DNA from: an uncultured Chthonomonas sp.
Lineage (GTDB): Bacteria > Armatimonadota > Chthonomonadetes > Chthonomonadales > CAJBBX01
DNA length: 64,000 bases
Direction of reading: 5' to 3'
Assembly: GCA_903951425.1 (NCBI GenBank)
Contig: CAJBBX010000071.1
Location: 1 to 64,000, forward strand
The position numbers were made by a program, and so were the translations under genes. Every line of letters begins with the position of its first letter. The first letter of the stretch is position 1. The notes beneath the pieces were generated by a model. That model did no database searches. It was not told where the DNA came from and saw nothing but the letters and a program-made list of their open reading frames with translations. Below, piece by piece: positions 26,529-35,154 of this stretch.

Positions 26529-28457
26529 CTACGGAGGCGGCGGCGGCATATCAGCAGGAGTGAAGCTCCTGATGCCAGTGTATACCCATCGGTAGGTCCG
26601 ATCGCCGTTTCCGGCACTGGAGGTGATCCAGTCCACGGGCCCTGGGCGATCGGCGTCATTGCGTGCGCCGATGCGCCAGTAGAGTGTCGGCTTGGCCGAT
26701 CCAGTCACACGGTTGACGTAGTTGGCAAACGTCGCATCCCTCTTGAGGGCATCGAGGGCTGTCAGGTCGACCGACGCCGGCAGGTTCTGTGTAACGCCTT
26801 GGGTCATCACAGCCGTGGAGTAGACTACCGGCAACTGAACGAGTACCGTCTTGTTCTTGAAGGACCTGTCGGTTGAGACCTCGACGACAAAGACATCCGC
26901 GCCACGAGTGCTGTTCCAGGCCGGGTTGAACTTCGCCAGGTCAACGTTCACAGCCATGTCCTGGGGCGAGCTTAGGATCGACGGGATGACCGGGGTCACC
27001 TGACCGCTGCGAACCGGTTCGGTGCTGACGTCCTCGGTCTCGGTGGTGCCGCCGGTCCCGTTGTTGTTATTGTTGTTAGATGTACTCGTGCTGACCGGGC
27101 GACGGATGATCGCGTTCACACCGTAGTTGTAGCTGTTGCCCGGCGTGAAGCCAGGGACCGCACCCGCATCCGGTGTCACTACCTCAGACTCACCGGCGCC
27201 GCCATTGTTGTTGGTGCCGCTGCCTCCGGTGGCAGCCTGACGGAACCCCTTCGTACCATCCCAGTATGACCAGGGGCTGGCGAGGTCCGTGTAGATGAAG
27301 CCGGTTAGAGCCGCAACCGGGGTGCCCTGGAAGTTGTAGCCATAGTCGGGCTCACGCCAAATCTGATGTTCAAGCGTTGTCGAACCCCACATGTTGTCGC
27401 GATAGGTAACCCTCACTGCCGCGGCGCCGTTGAGCGTGGTGGCCTCAGCGACGACTGCAGTGGTTGTAGAGTTCTTTCCGCCCGCTACCGCCGCAACCAC
27501 TACGCCACCAACCAGCAGCACAACCAAGAGCTTACCAAGAGCCGCGACCGACGAACCGCCATTGCTGGGGGTCTTGCGGGTGACAGCCTTGAAACCTGCG
27601 ACGTTGGGGAAGTCCGGCATCGGGAAGATGGCCCGCACCTTATCCTCGGGACGAATGCCGAGGGTGTTCTCCAGAACCTTCGCCTCAGAATCGGTCGCAT
27701 ACACGGCCGTGACGGCGATTTTGCCTACGCGCTGGCGGTCGCGGAGGACCAGCATCTGCATGCCCTCACCGACGCCGTCGCGGCTACCCTTGTTCACAAG
27801 GATGCCGAGATCGGTACCGACGCGACCATTGCCAACCGAGCTGATGATCGTCCCCTCGGGCAGGACGGTCTGGAGGATCTGCTTTACCGCCAGGTTCGCT
27901 GCGTTGTTTGCTGCTTCCTGTGCGAGTTCATCCGTGTCGGTGACGCCGGCCCTGGCATACGCTACGCCGATTTGGGCAGCGCCGCTTGTCAACTGGCCCG
28001 ACGACGCTTCAAGTATGCTGACCTTCAGCCAGACACTGACGCACTTCGGTCCGGTCTTCGGACCGGGCTTAACCGCTACAATCTCGCCGGTGACGATCCC
28101 GGTGGCGCTGAGCGCGCTCGCCAGCTTCGACATGGCCACCATGTCGTAGGGCTTCTTCAGGTTGAGGTCCCGAGCCTGGCGGTCGACCTCATCCCGTCGC
28201 AGGGGATCGAAGCGGGCGGAGTTGCCCAGCTCAACCGCAACGGCGTCGGTAGCGGTGCGGGCGAGTAGCTCACCGGGCACGCCCGACTTGTTGGCGAAGT
28301 CAACCACGACCACTGTCTGCATTCCGCCCGTAGCCGACGCGGACTGCGCGAACGCAGCCTGCGGGCGCAAGGACTGGCAGACAAGCGGCGTGATCATGGC
28401 GACCGTTAGCAGCCAGCCTATGATGCGGGCAGCCCTGCTCTTCCTGATCCGTTTCAC
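26529..28457 (-). CDS. Exported CsgG/FlgT-like protein with polyproline end
   Basis: A 642-aa protein. A signal peptide (about 1-38, AAFAQSAS) precedes a CsgG-like domain (VVVVDFANKSGVPGELLARTA, about 45-200). A FlgT-C-like beta domain follows (about 205-290: LGILVNKGSRDGVGEGMQM, GKIAVTAVYATDSEAKVL). A hydrophobic segment (LLVVLLVGGVVVAAVAGG, about 315-335) could span a membrane. The C-terminal part has fibronectin-like strands and an Asn/Gly-rich linker, and ends ADMPPPPP, echoing the tail of the 259-aa protein. The start is GTG 28457 behind GGGAGGA. The role may be an outer-membrane or periplasmic assembly factor; this is an inference. Confidence 0.6.
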   Translation of the reverse strand: MKRIRKSRAARIIGWLLTVAMITPLVCQSLRPQAAFAQSASATGGMQTVVVVDFANKSGVPGELLARTATDAVAVELGNSARFDPLRRDEVDRQARDLNLKKPYDMVAMSKLASALSATGIVTGEIVAVKPGPKTGPKCVSVWLKVSILEASSGQLTSGAAQIGVAYARAGVTDTDELAQEAANNAANLAVKQILQTVLPEGTIISSVGNGRVGTDLGILVNKGSRDGVGEGMQMLVLRDRQRVGKIAVTAVYATDSEAKVLENTLGIRPEDKVRAIFPMPDFPNVAGFKAVTRKTPSNGGSSVAALGKLLVVLLVGGVVVAAVAGGKNSTTTAVVAEATTLNGAAAVRVTYRDNMWGSTTLEHQIWREPDYGYNFQGTPVAALTGFIYTDLASPWSYWDGTKGFRQAATGGSGTNNNGGAGESEVVTPDAGAVPGFTPGNSYNYGVNAIIRRPVSTSTSNNNNNNGTGGTTETEDVSTEPVRSGQVTPVIPSILSSPQDMAVNVDLAKFNPAWNSTRGADVFVVEVSTDRSFKNKTVLVQLPVVYSTAVMTQGVTQNLPASVDLTALDALKRDATFANYVNRVTGSAKPTLYWRIGARNDADRPGPVDWITSSAGNGDRTYRWVYTGIRSFTPADMPPPPP

Positions 28458-28540
28458 TCTGAGAGTTCCTCCCTCGGTGGCGATGCGCGCCGCTCAGGCT
28501 GTCGGTCCGCCCAACGTCGGCGCCTGGCCTCCGCGCTACC

Positions 28541-28555
28541 CTGTCACTCTGACAG
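28541..28555. promoter_or_regulatory. Perfect short palindrome, possible operator
   Basis: CTGTCA-CTC-TGACAG is a 6-bp inverted repeat with a 3-base spacer in the 190-bp gap before the CsgG/FlgT-like gene. It could be a dimeric regulator site. A short palindrome can occur by chance. Confidence 0.25.
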
Positions 28556-28647
28556 CACCAACACCGCTGTACGCTGCGGTTGCGTCCTATTACCGGAAAC
28601 CCTGAAGGGGCCACGCTACGCTACGCATCGCGTAGCCCCTACCGGTT

Positions 28648-31600
28648 TTACCTTGTAACGACCAACGATGCGACACCTCGGACCGATTGGCCGTCCGACG
28701 ATTTTGCCCTAACCTCAATCAGGTAGGAGCCCGCAGGAGCGGCAATGCCCTTGGCATCCCGCAGATCCCACGTCGCCTGGTTCACGCCCGCAGCCCTGGT
28801 GGCGGCGCCACCGAGGTTCCGCAGCAATGCACCCGACGATGACAGCACGCGCACCTCGACAGCCGCAGTACCCGAGAGCGAGTACTGGATCGCGGCGGCG
28901 GTGCTTCGGCCGGCCTGCCGGGCCGCAAGACCCGTCAGCCTCAGTGTGGCGGCAGTGGCCGGGCTGACACGGACCTCGAACTGCCTAATGGCAGCCTCGT
29001 CAGCACCCGTCCAGGAGTAGCCACTGCTGCTGCGCATGTCGCGCACCGTACTCGTAGCGACGTCTACCAGGGTGAACTGGAGGTCCTTGCGGACCGATGC
29101 CAGACCTGGCCAAGCCAGGTTCACCTGACCTGCGCAACCTGCGGTCCGAACCGAGAACGCCCACGTCCGGGGGCCGCCGGAGGCGTTACGAACATCCACG
29201 CCGTAGGAGCCTGACTTGTCGCCCCAGTCCGAATGATCGAATGCTGCGTAGGCGTAGCTGGAACCGAAGACCGGCGGCTTCTCGACCTTGAAGGCGTCGT
29301 AGCCGGCCTTGGCGCTCGTGGCCTCGCCCAAGAAGTTATCCGTATCGTTAGCGCCCGTAGCGGTGACCGCCAGGTTCAGCACCCATCCGGCGCTACCGTT
29401 AAGGATCCTGCCGGCAGGAGCGGTACCGGCAGCCGGCTTGGCAGACACCGGCGGCGGAACGAGCAACGTGATGCTGCGGTAGGCCCGCACCCAGTAGCCC
29501 CGCCACGGAGACAGCCGGTACTCGAGGACATAGCTGCCGCTCATGTAGCCGTAGAGGGCAGCGCCCAGGGCTCCTGTGGCGATCGCCTCGGCGTAGGTCT
29601 TGGTGGCGCCGGCGTCGATGATCGACGTGCGGGTCCAGTCGACCTCAGCCGTGAACGGTGCGCCGACGAGGTTCCAGCCCGGGTTCAGGTTGATGCTGAA
29701 CGGGCGTGTGGTATCCGCCTTGGCGCCCTCAGTGGCAAGCGGGATGTTGGACTTGTAGCTCATGAAGTAACCGCGGCCCAGGGTGATGGATGCCGCATCC
29801 GCATTCGGATACAGGGCGTACTTCCCAAGCGACCAGGTGGCCAACAGGAACTGACCGTTCGTGCGATCGGACGCCGGGATACTCAGCAACTCGCCGGGAT
29901 CGACAGCCTGGTAGTTGTACGGCATCGACATCAGCGAGAGGGCCGCCGGGAATGTGTAGAGCGGCTGCATCGCGAAGTTGATGCTCTTCGTCTCGGTCTG
30001 CGTCGTCACTGCCGCGTTCCGGAACGCAGGCACGGTAGTGAAGCCGGTCAGGGTCGCAGTAACCTTGTAGGTCACCCCGGCCGGAACGTCCGTGATCCGG
30101 TAGTTGTACCGGTAGCCGGTTGCGTCCGTAGAGGTGGCACCGGTGACCGCAGTCGCGAGTTTGTTACCCGCGGTGTCCGTGAGATCGATCGTGACGCCGG
30201 CCAGCGGCGCCGCATCCGACGTGCGGGTGACAAGGCCGGAGACCATGCCAGGCGCTACCGTCTTGAGGAGGATGTCCTCGACGGTGGTCGCGGCGTTAGA
30301 TGAAACAGCGGCAGTCACGGCCGTATTGGCCTGGAAGCCGGGCGCCGTGGCGACGACCGACCATGAACCTGCGTCCAGACCGTTCGGCGTTGCATTAGCC
30401 TTGTCGAACGAGTAGGCGCCTTGCGCGTCGGTAACGGCCGTTACGGCCTGGGCGCCCAGGGTCGCCGTGACCGTCGCTCCGGCGATCGGCGTCTTATCCG
30501 AATCCTTGAGTACTCGGCCCGTCGCTGAGCCCTGTTCGGCCTTGAGCTTGAAGTCGAAGCCCGTGTACGTCTTCGCCGGCTGGACCGTGGTGTCGGCGTC
30601 ATCAGACTTCGGGACGCTGTAGCTCACTGGAACGCTGGCTCCGTAGCCGGTTGCAACGCAGGTCAGCGTGTACTTGGTCTGCGACGGTACATTGGTGATC
30701 GTGTAGGCGCCATTGACATCGGACGTCGCAGTGAGCGTTGCGCCGCCCGGCAGGACATCGACCGCAGTCACCACCGCGCCGACCACGGGCGTCGTGCCAT
30801 CCGTACGGAGCACCGTGCCGCTGATGACTGCCGGCTGGGCTGCCGTCATTCGGAAGCTCACCATGTTGCGTGTGCTGCCGTGGACCACCGTCGACGAGGG
30901 CTTCTGGATCGTGTAGCCCGCCTTCACCGCCGTGATGTCATACCCGCCGGTCTCCACACCGTTGAACTGGAAGCCACCGTCGGGCCCGGTAAGCGCCGTG
31001 TACTCGGTCACAGGCCTGCCGGCCGAGTTCGTGCGGCAGGTGAGGCGCACCAGAACGTTCTCGATGGGCCGACCAGCGCCCTCGAGGTCGAGTACGTTAC
31101 CGGTCACGATGCCTGTCCGGAACCAGCATAGAGTGTTGTGGAACAGCTCCGAGCGCCGGTTCTTGAGCAACACGACCGTCGGGTTCGTGTTCGGTACCGA
31201 GAAGTAGTCCGGGTAGAGGGCTTCAATGCCCATCGGGCAGTAGACCAGCCGAGAGCCCGTCGTCGTGTCCTTGTGGTAGAGCACGGCCGCGTTGCCATTG
31301 GCGTAGGTGAGTACGTTGATGGCTCCGCCGGCAGGGCGGACCTCGTCGGGATACAGGTTGCTCGGTGCGCCGAACAGCTTCGGGTTATTGGTGTCGTTGC
31401 CACCCGCGACGAGGTTTACGTCTCGGGAGATGTAGTCCGCGTTGCCGGGCGGGATCGGCGGTCCAGGATACTGGTGGCCACGAACCGACAGATAGGTCCC
31501 CGGCCGGTTCTCCCACGGGTCGTGGCTGATCGGGTTGTAGGTGCCTGCGCCGGTCAGGGCGTAGTTGCCGGAGATGCGGAACAGGCCGAAGACGAAGCCC

Positions 31601-34275
31601 AAGCGCAGACCGCCACCACTGGCAGCGCTGGGGAAGTCGCGGACGTAGGTGGCATGCAGTGTGTTGGTGAGGAAGTCGCTGCTGACAGCGCCGTCTAGCG
31701 TCATCGCCCAGCCCAGGTCCTGGCCATTGACCAGCATGCGGCCGCCGGCCTTCATGAAGGACGATATCTGGGTCTGCACCGACAAGTCAAGAATGGAGCC
31801 GGGGCCCACAAAAATGTTGCCGGTGAAGGGTGCGTGCCAGAAGACCGCGCGCTCGGCGACCGTCACCGTCCGGGGCGTCGTCTCGCCGGCGATCGTATCC
31901 GCCGGCTGCTGCTCGACGCGAGGCAGATACTGCTGCAGGACGCTGTCAGTCACTGCGCCACGGCAGAGGATGCGCCAGAGGTCGTACTGCTGGGTGACAG
32001 GCACATCGACGCCGTCGGCCATGGAGCCGTCCTGAACCGAGCCGTCCGAGTTCCACGCAGAGTAGTTGTCGGTGGGATCGTAGGCGCCGTAGGACTTAAC
32101 ACCCAGGGCATTGAGGATATTGCCCAGCGGGCCGGCACCGCTGTCGGTGGACCAGGTGGTGGGCCGGAGGAGCCGAACGTCAATGTCGGTCATCCAGCTC
32201 TCGGTGCCCCAGAAGGTGTGATAGACGTTGTCGAGCACCTGGGTCCCATAGCGCGAGCTGAAGAACTTCTGGCCGGCCGCATGGTCACTGACAAAGAGCA
32301 GGCCGTGCGACGGCTGGAATGCCGCTGTGGAGAAACCCCAGATGTTGTCGTAAATCTTCCAGTTGATCGCATCGTTGGTGAACGGGTCCACCGCGTTGTC
32401 GTACGCGACGACGTCGATCATGTAGTCCGACGGGTTCAAGGCGTCAGATGTCCATGTTGCGGAATAGGTGCAGACACCGGTGACGGCATCACGTGACTCA
32501 AGCTTCAGCGGCAACCAGCCCTCATCGGCCGGGCTCATCGCGCCACTGAAGGCGTAGAAGTCGTCAACGCTCGTCAGGTAGGTTGGGTTGGCGTAGGTGT
32601 TGACGCGGGCGTCTGCTGGATCGGATCCGACAAATACCCGCTGAGACTCATACTCATACGGTAGCCCGTTCCAGCGCGTCGTGCCATCCGAGGAGGGGTT
32701 CCCGCGATAGTAGACTTTGTGCTCCACGCCATCGGCGGACTGGTACTTGCTGTTCGGGTTCTTAATCTGGATGTAAGCATCGCGAATGCCGGTCTCAAGG
32801 TCGACCAGCTTCACGCTGAACTTCACGGTCGAGCCGGGGCCGGATAGCCGCGGGTTGATGTTCACGATCTCGCCGGAGGACTCGTCGAACCGCACCAGGG
32901 TAGGCGCGTTGAAGTCGAGAAGCGTCGATGAGAAGATGTCTGTGGGCGTCAACGCACTTGGCGCCGGCGGCTGTGACGTCTCAGATACGGAGTCGAAGCC
33001 GGTGCGGTTGGTCTGGTAGGCGACGCGATAGGTGGCGATGAACTGAGGCCAGGTCACATGGCGGTCGTCGTAGATATGGCCGGGATCGCCGGTCGGCAGC
33101 TTGTAGGCCGGGTTGAGCGTCGTCTCCGGCGTGAGGACCGTGTATGCAGGGCTGGTGGGGTCGGTGGGATCGATCCCCAGATCGACCTTAAGCCAGTAGA
33201 CGTCGCTCGTGCCGTTCCCTGATATGGCATCCGGAAGGCCGTCGTTCTTCGTGTCTACGCGATTGCTGGAAAATGCGAGGAGCTGCTGGCCACCCACGTA
33301 ACCGCCGTAGTTTGCGTCGGGCTTGTTGGTGCTCCAAGCCGGCTCAATGTTGCTCGAGGCAACAGAACCCGCAGAGAAGTTGGTAACCCGACGGGCGGCG
33401 ATGTTCGGAGTGGTCGGAATGACCCAGATATCCCGGTTGGACTTAACTGTGCCTCCATCCGCCGTGGCCCGATTCGAGTCGAAGGCGATGATGGAGTTGG
33501 CCTGAGTCGTCCCGGTAGAAGGGCTGAGGGACGGGTTGCGGTCGTCTGATATGCCCTGGGTGATCTGCGTCACAACGCCGGACTGGGTATCTACGACGTA
33601 GAGCTTGTACGGAGCAGTGGCGCTGGCCTTGCCGGCGAAGATCACAGCCGAGTTGAGGCCGGGCCACGCGCCGTATTCAGGTCCGTTCAGCGCGACAAAG
33701 CTGAAGCCGCTGGGGTTGTTGCTCAGGATAGCCTTGCTGGCCCGCGTCTCCAGGTTGAGTTCCACCAAGTCTTGCGTACCGGCGGCGGTGGTCTCAATGT
33801 ACATGACCGTGGAGGCGCCAAGGCTCACCGCGACCTCGGATTGCGAAGTCGTCAGACCTACCTTGACCGCAGACGTAGCGAGCGGGCCTGTGATGGCCGT
33901 GATGCCCGTGCCGTCCGGGTTCATTCGATAGATGTGCGAGAGCGTCCCAGCCGTATCGCCCGACAGGGTGGCCCGGTTGGAGTGGAAGAGGATGTACCTC
34001 TCATCTCGCGTCCAGTAGGGCGCCCCGTCAACGACGGTGGCTGTCTGGGGCGTCAGGTCCACGGTTCGGGGTGTTGCGCCAGAGGCGCGCGTCTTCCGCA
34101 GCGGCTTCCGCGCTACCGAGGCGGGCATCGGCGCCCTGGAATCCGTGAAGGGCGTGCCCTGACGCGCCACACTGGTTCCCGCGAGTTGCGCCCTAGCAGT
34201 GAGCGTGGAGGCGGATAGAAGCAGAGGAGACGCCAGTGCGACCAAGCATAGATGGGTCAGCCTCACTCGTTTCAA
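28648..34275 (-). CDS. Exported TolB-propeller / carboxypeptidase-regulatory multi-domain protein
   Basis: An 1875-aa protein. Signal peptide about 1-31 (LTARAQ). A TolB-like propeller (about 70-400) carries four SNR-type repeats: ILFHSNRATL, IAFDSNRATA, LAFSSNRVDT, AYQTNRTG. A long middle region includes FVSDHAAGQKFFSSRYG and MLVNGQDLGWAM, which resembles a glutamine-amidotransferase-like fold. Four carboxypeptidase regulatory-like domains (about 1055-1430) follow: VTGNVLDLEG, ISGTVLRTDG, ATGRVLKDSD, VSGLVTRTSD. The end is the shared module: NPGWNLVGAPF, WRGYWVRAYRS, DTDNFLGEA, VEKPP and a FlgD-like Ig domain ending SLVVTR. TTG 34275 follows AAGGAGGT by ten bases; the frame extends to 34560 but lacks a site there. 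Confidence 0.75.
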   Translation of the reverse strand: MKRVRLTHLCLVALASPLLLSASTLTARAQLAGTSVARQGTPFTDSRAPMPASVARKPLRKTRASGATPRTVDLTPQTATVVDGAPYWTRDERYILFHSNRATLSGDTAGTLSHIYRMNPDGTGITAITGPLATSAVKVGLTTSQSEVAVSLGASTVMYIETTAAGTQDLVELNLETRASKAILSNNPSGFSFVALNGPEYGAWPGLNSAVIFAGKASATAPYKLYVVDTQSGVVTQITQGISDDRNPSLSPSTGTTQANSIIAFDSNRATADGGTVKSNRDIWVIPTTPNIAARRVTNFSAGSVASSNIEPAWSTNKPDANYGGYVGGQQLLAFSSNRVDTKNDGLPDAISGNGTSDVYWLKVDLGIDPTDPTSPAYTVLTPETTLNPAYKLPTGDPGHIYDDRHVTWPQFIATYRVAYQTNRTGFDSVSETSQPPAPSALTPTDIFSSTLLDFNAPTLVRFDESSGEIVNINPRLSGPGSTVKFSVKLVDLETGIRDAYIQIKNPNSKYQSADGVEHKVYYRGNPSSDGTTRWNGLPYEYESQRVFVGSDPADARVNTYANPTYLTSVDDFYAFSGAMSPADEGWLPLKLESRDAVTGVCTYSATWTSDALNPSDYMIDVVAYDNAVDPFTNDAINWKIYDNIWGFSTAAFQPSHGLLFVSDHAAGQKFFSSRYGTQVLDNVYHTFWGTESWMTDIDVRLLRPTTWSTDSGAGPLGNILNALGVKSYGAYDPTDNYSAWNSDGSVQDGSMADGVDVPVTQQYDLWRILCRGAVTDSVLQQYLPRVEQQPADTIAGETTPRTVTVAERAVFWHAPFTGNIFVGPGSILDLSVQTQISSFMKAGGRMLVNGQDLGWAMTLDGAVSSDFLTNTLHATYVRDFPSAASGGGLRLGFVFGLFRISGNYALTGAGTYNPISHDPWENRPGTYLSVRGHQYPGPPIPPGNADYISRDVNLVAGGNDTNNPKLFGAPSNLYPDEVRPAGGAINVLTYANGNAAVLYHKDTTTGSRLVYCPMGIEALYPDYFSVPNTNPTVVLLKNRRSELFHNTLCWFRTGIVTGNVLDLEGAGRPIENVLVRLTCRTNSAGRPVTEYTALTGPDGGFQFNGVETGGYDITAVKAGYTIQKPSSTVVHGSTRNMVSFRMTAAQPAVISGTVLRTDGTTPVVGAVVTAVDVLPGGATLTATSDVNGAYTITNVPSQTKYTLTCVATGYGASVPVSYSVPKSDDADTTVQPAKTYTGFDFKLKAEQGSATGRVLKDSDKTPIAGATVTATLGAQAVTAVTDAQGAYSFDKANATPNGLDAGSWSVVATAPGFQANTAVTAAVSSNAATTVEDILLKTVAPGMVSGLVTRTSDAAPLAGVTIDLTDTAGNKLATAVTGATSTDATGYRYNYRITDVPAGVTYKVTATLTGFTTVPAFRNAAVTTQTETKSINFAMQPLYTFPAALSLMSMPYNYQAVDPGELLSIPASDRTNGQFLLATWSLGKYALYPNADAASITLGRGYFMSYKSNIPLATEGAKADTTRPFSINLNPGWNLVGAPFTAEVDWTRTSIIDAGATKTYAEAIATGALGAALYGYMSGSYVLEYRLSPWRGYWVRAYRSITLLVPPPVSAKPAAGTAPAGRILNGSAGWVLNLAVTATGANDTDNFLGEATSAKAGYDAFKVEKPPVFGSSYAYAAFDHSDWGDKSGSYGVDVRNASGGPRTWAFSVRTAGCAGQVNLAWPGLASVRKDLQFTLVDVATSTVRDMRSSSGYSWTGADEAAIRQFEVRVSPATAATLRLTGLAARQAGRSTAAAIQYSLSGTAAVEVRVLSSSGALLRNLGGAATRAAGVNQATWDLRDAKGIAAPAGSYLIEVRAKSSDGQSVRGVASLVVTR

Positions 34276-34383
34276 GACGGATCGTACCTCCTTGCCAGAG
34301 TGCACGCAGAGAAACCAGGGGTGGTCTGCATACGGTGGGGCGAACGGACGCCACAATAGGGGCAATCCACCCAGCCGTTGGCG

Positions 34384-34412
34384 ATTATAGCATACGGCCC
34401 AAGGGGGCGCAA
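34384..34412 (-). promoter_or_regulatory. Sigma-70-type promoter of the envelope locus
   Basis: On the minus strand TTGCGC (34407-34412), a 17-base spacer and a perfect TATAAT (34384-34389). The start of transcription would fall near 34377, leaving a leader of about 100 nt before TTG 34275. It is the only strong promoter-like element found ahead of the seven-gene minus-strand locus. Confidence 0.65.
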
Positions 34413-34465
34413 GAGCGATTTTCGGACGGACATGCCGCCATGGTCCCGGTCTGGGCTTTCGTGGG

Positions 34466-35107
34466 TCATCTCGGACGTGTTTCTCCCGGGTCGAGGCGGG
34501 CCTGCAGTCCCGGCCGTAGCCGCACCAGGGCGGCATGCACGGCGTTGCAGAGGTCCTCAAGTGAGCCTTCGTTGGGGATCACAGCTGTGGATCGAGCCAT
34601 CTTCTCCTCCACCGGCAACTGGGCGGCCATGCGCCGCGTTGCGTCGCTCGGAGGCAGCCCATCGCGGTCGCCCAGCCGCCTAACCCGCAACTGCGGCGGA
34701 GCGGTTACACAGAGCACGACGTCGAACCAGTCGCCCATCCCGGCCTCGAAGAGCAGCGGCGCCTCCACGGCCACCAGTGGGGCGGTCGGGCGGTCCGCTA
34801 CGGCTGAGTGCATTTGGCGCCGCAACAAGGCCAGAAGACGAGGATGCGTGATGGCATCCAACTCCCGACGCATCGCAGGCTCGGCAAAGACACGACTGCC
34901 GACGTAGGCACGATCCATAGAGCCGTCGGACCGAACCGACTGCGGCCCGAAGAGACGGGCAACAGCCAACAGGCCGGGGGACCCCGGCCCGGTCACGGCC
35001 CGGGCGGCTTCGTCGGCACTGAACACAATACCGCCCATGCGCCGAAGGCACCGCATCACGGCAGATTTGCCGGATGCGATGCCCCCGGTGACTCCAACAG
35101 AGAGCAC
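34466..35107 (-). CDS. coaE: Dephospho-CoA kinase
   Basis: A 213-aa cytoplasmic enzyme that phosphorylates dephospho-CoA, the last step of coenzyme A synthesis. The P-loop GVTGGIASGKS lies at residues 5-15, followed by FSADEAARAV, ITHPRLLALL and VEAPLLFEAGMGDWFDVVL, all typical of CoaE. Length is normal. The start is GTG 35107, 47 bases after the rpsA stop, so it may be cotranscribed with rpsA. The ribosome-binding site is weak. Confidence 0.92.
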   Translation of the reverse strand: MLSVGVTGGIASGKSAVMRCLRRMGGIVFSADEAARAVTGPGSPGLLAVARLFGPQSVRSDGSMDRAYVGSRVFAEPAMRRELDAITHPRLLALLRRQMHSAVADRPTAPLVAVEAPLLFEAGMGDWFDVVLCVTAPPQLRVRRLGDRDGLPPSDATRRMAAQLPVEEKMARSTAVIPNEGSLEDLCNAVHAALVRLRPGLQARLDPGETRPR

Positions 35108-35154
35108 GTCAGCGCCCGATGAGGTCCGGACGGCCGCCGCGCGTCACGTGCAGC

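Noticed and set aside
34276-34383. 100-nt leader of the 1875-aa protein as a c-di-GMP riboswitch
   Set aside because: It has GGTGG/CCACC pairing but lacks the conserved GEMM core sequences.
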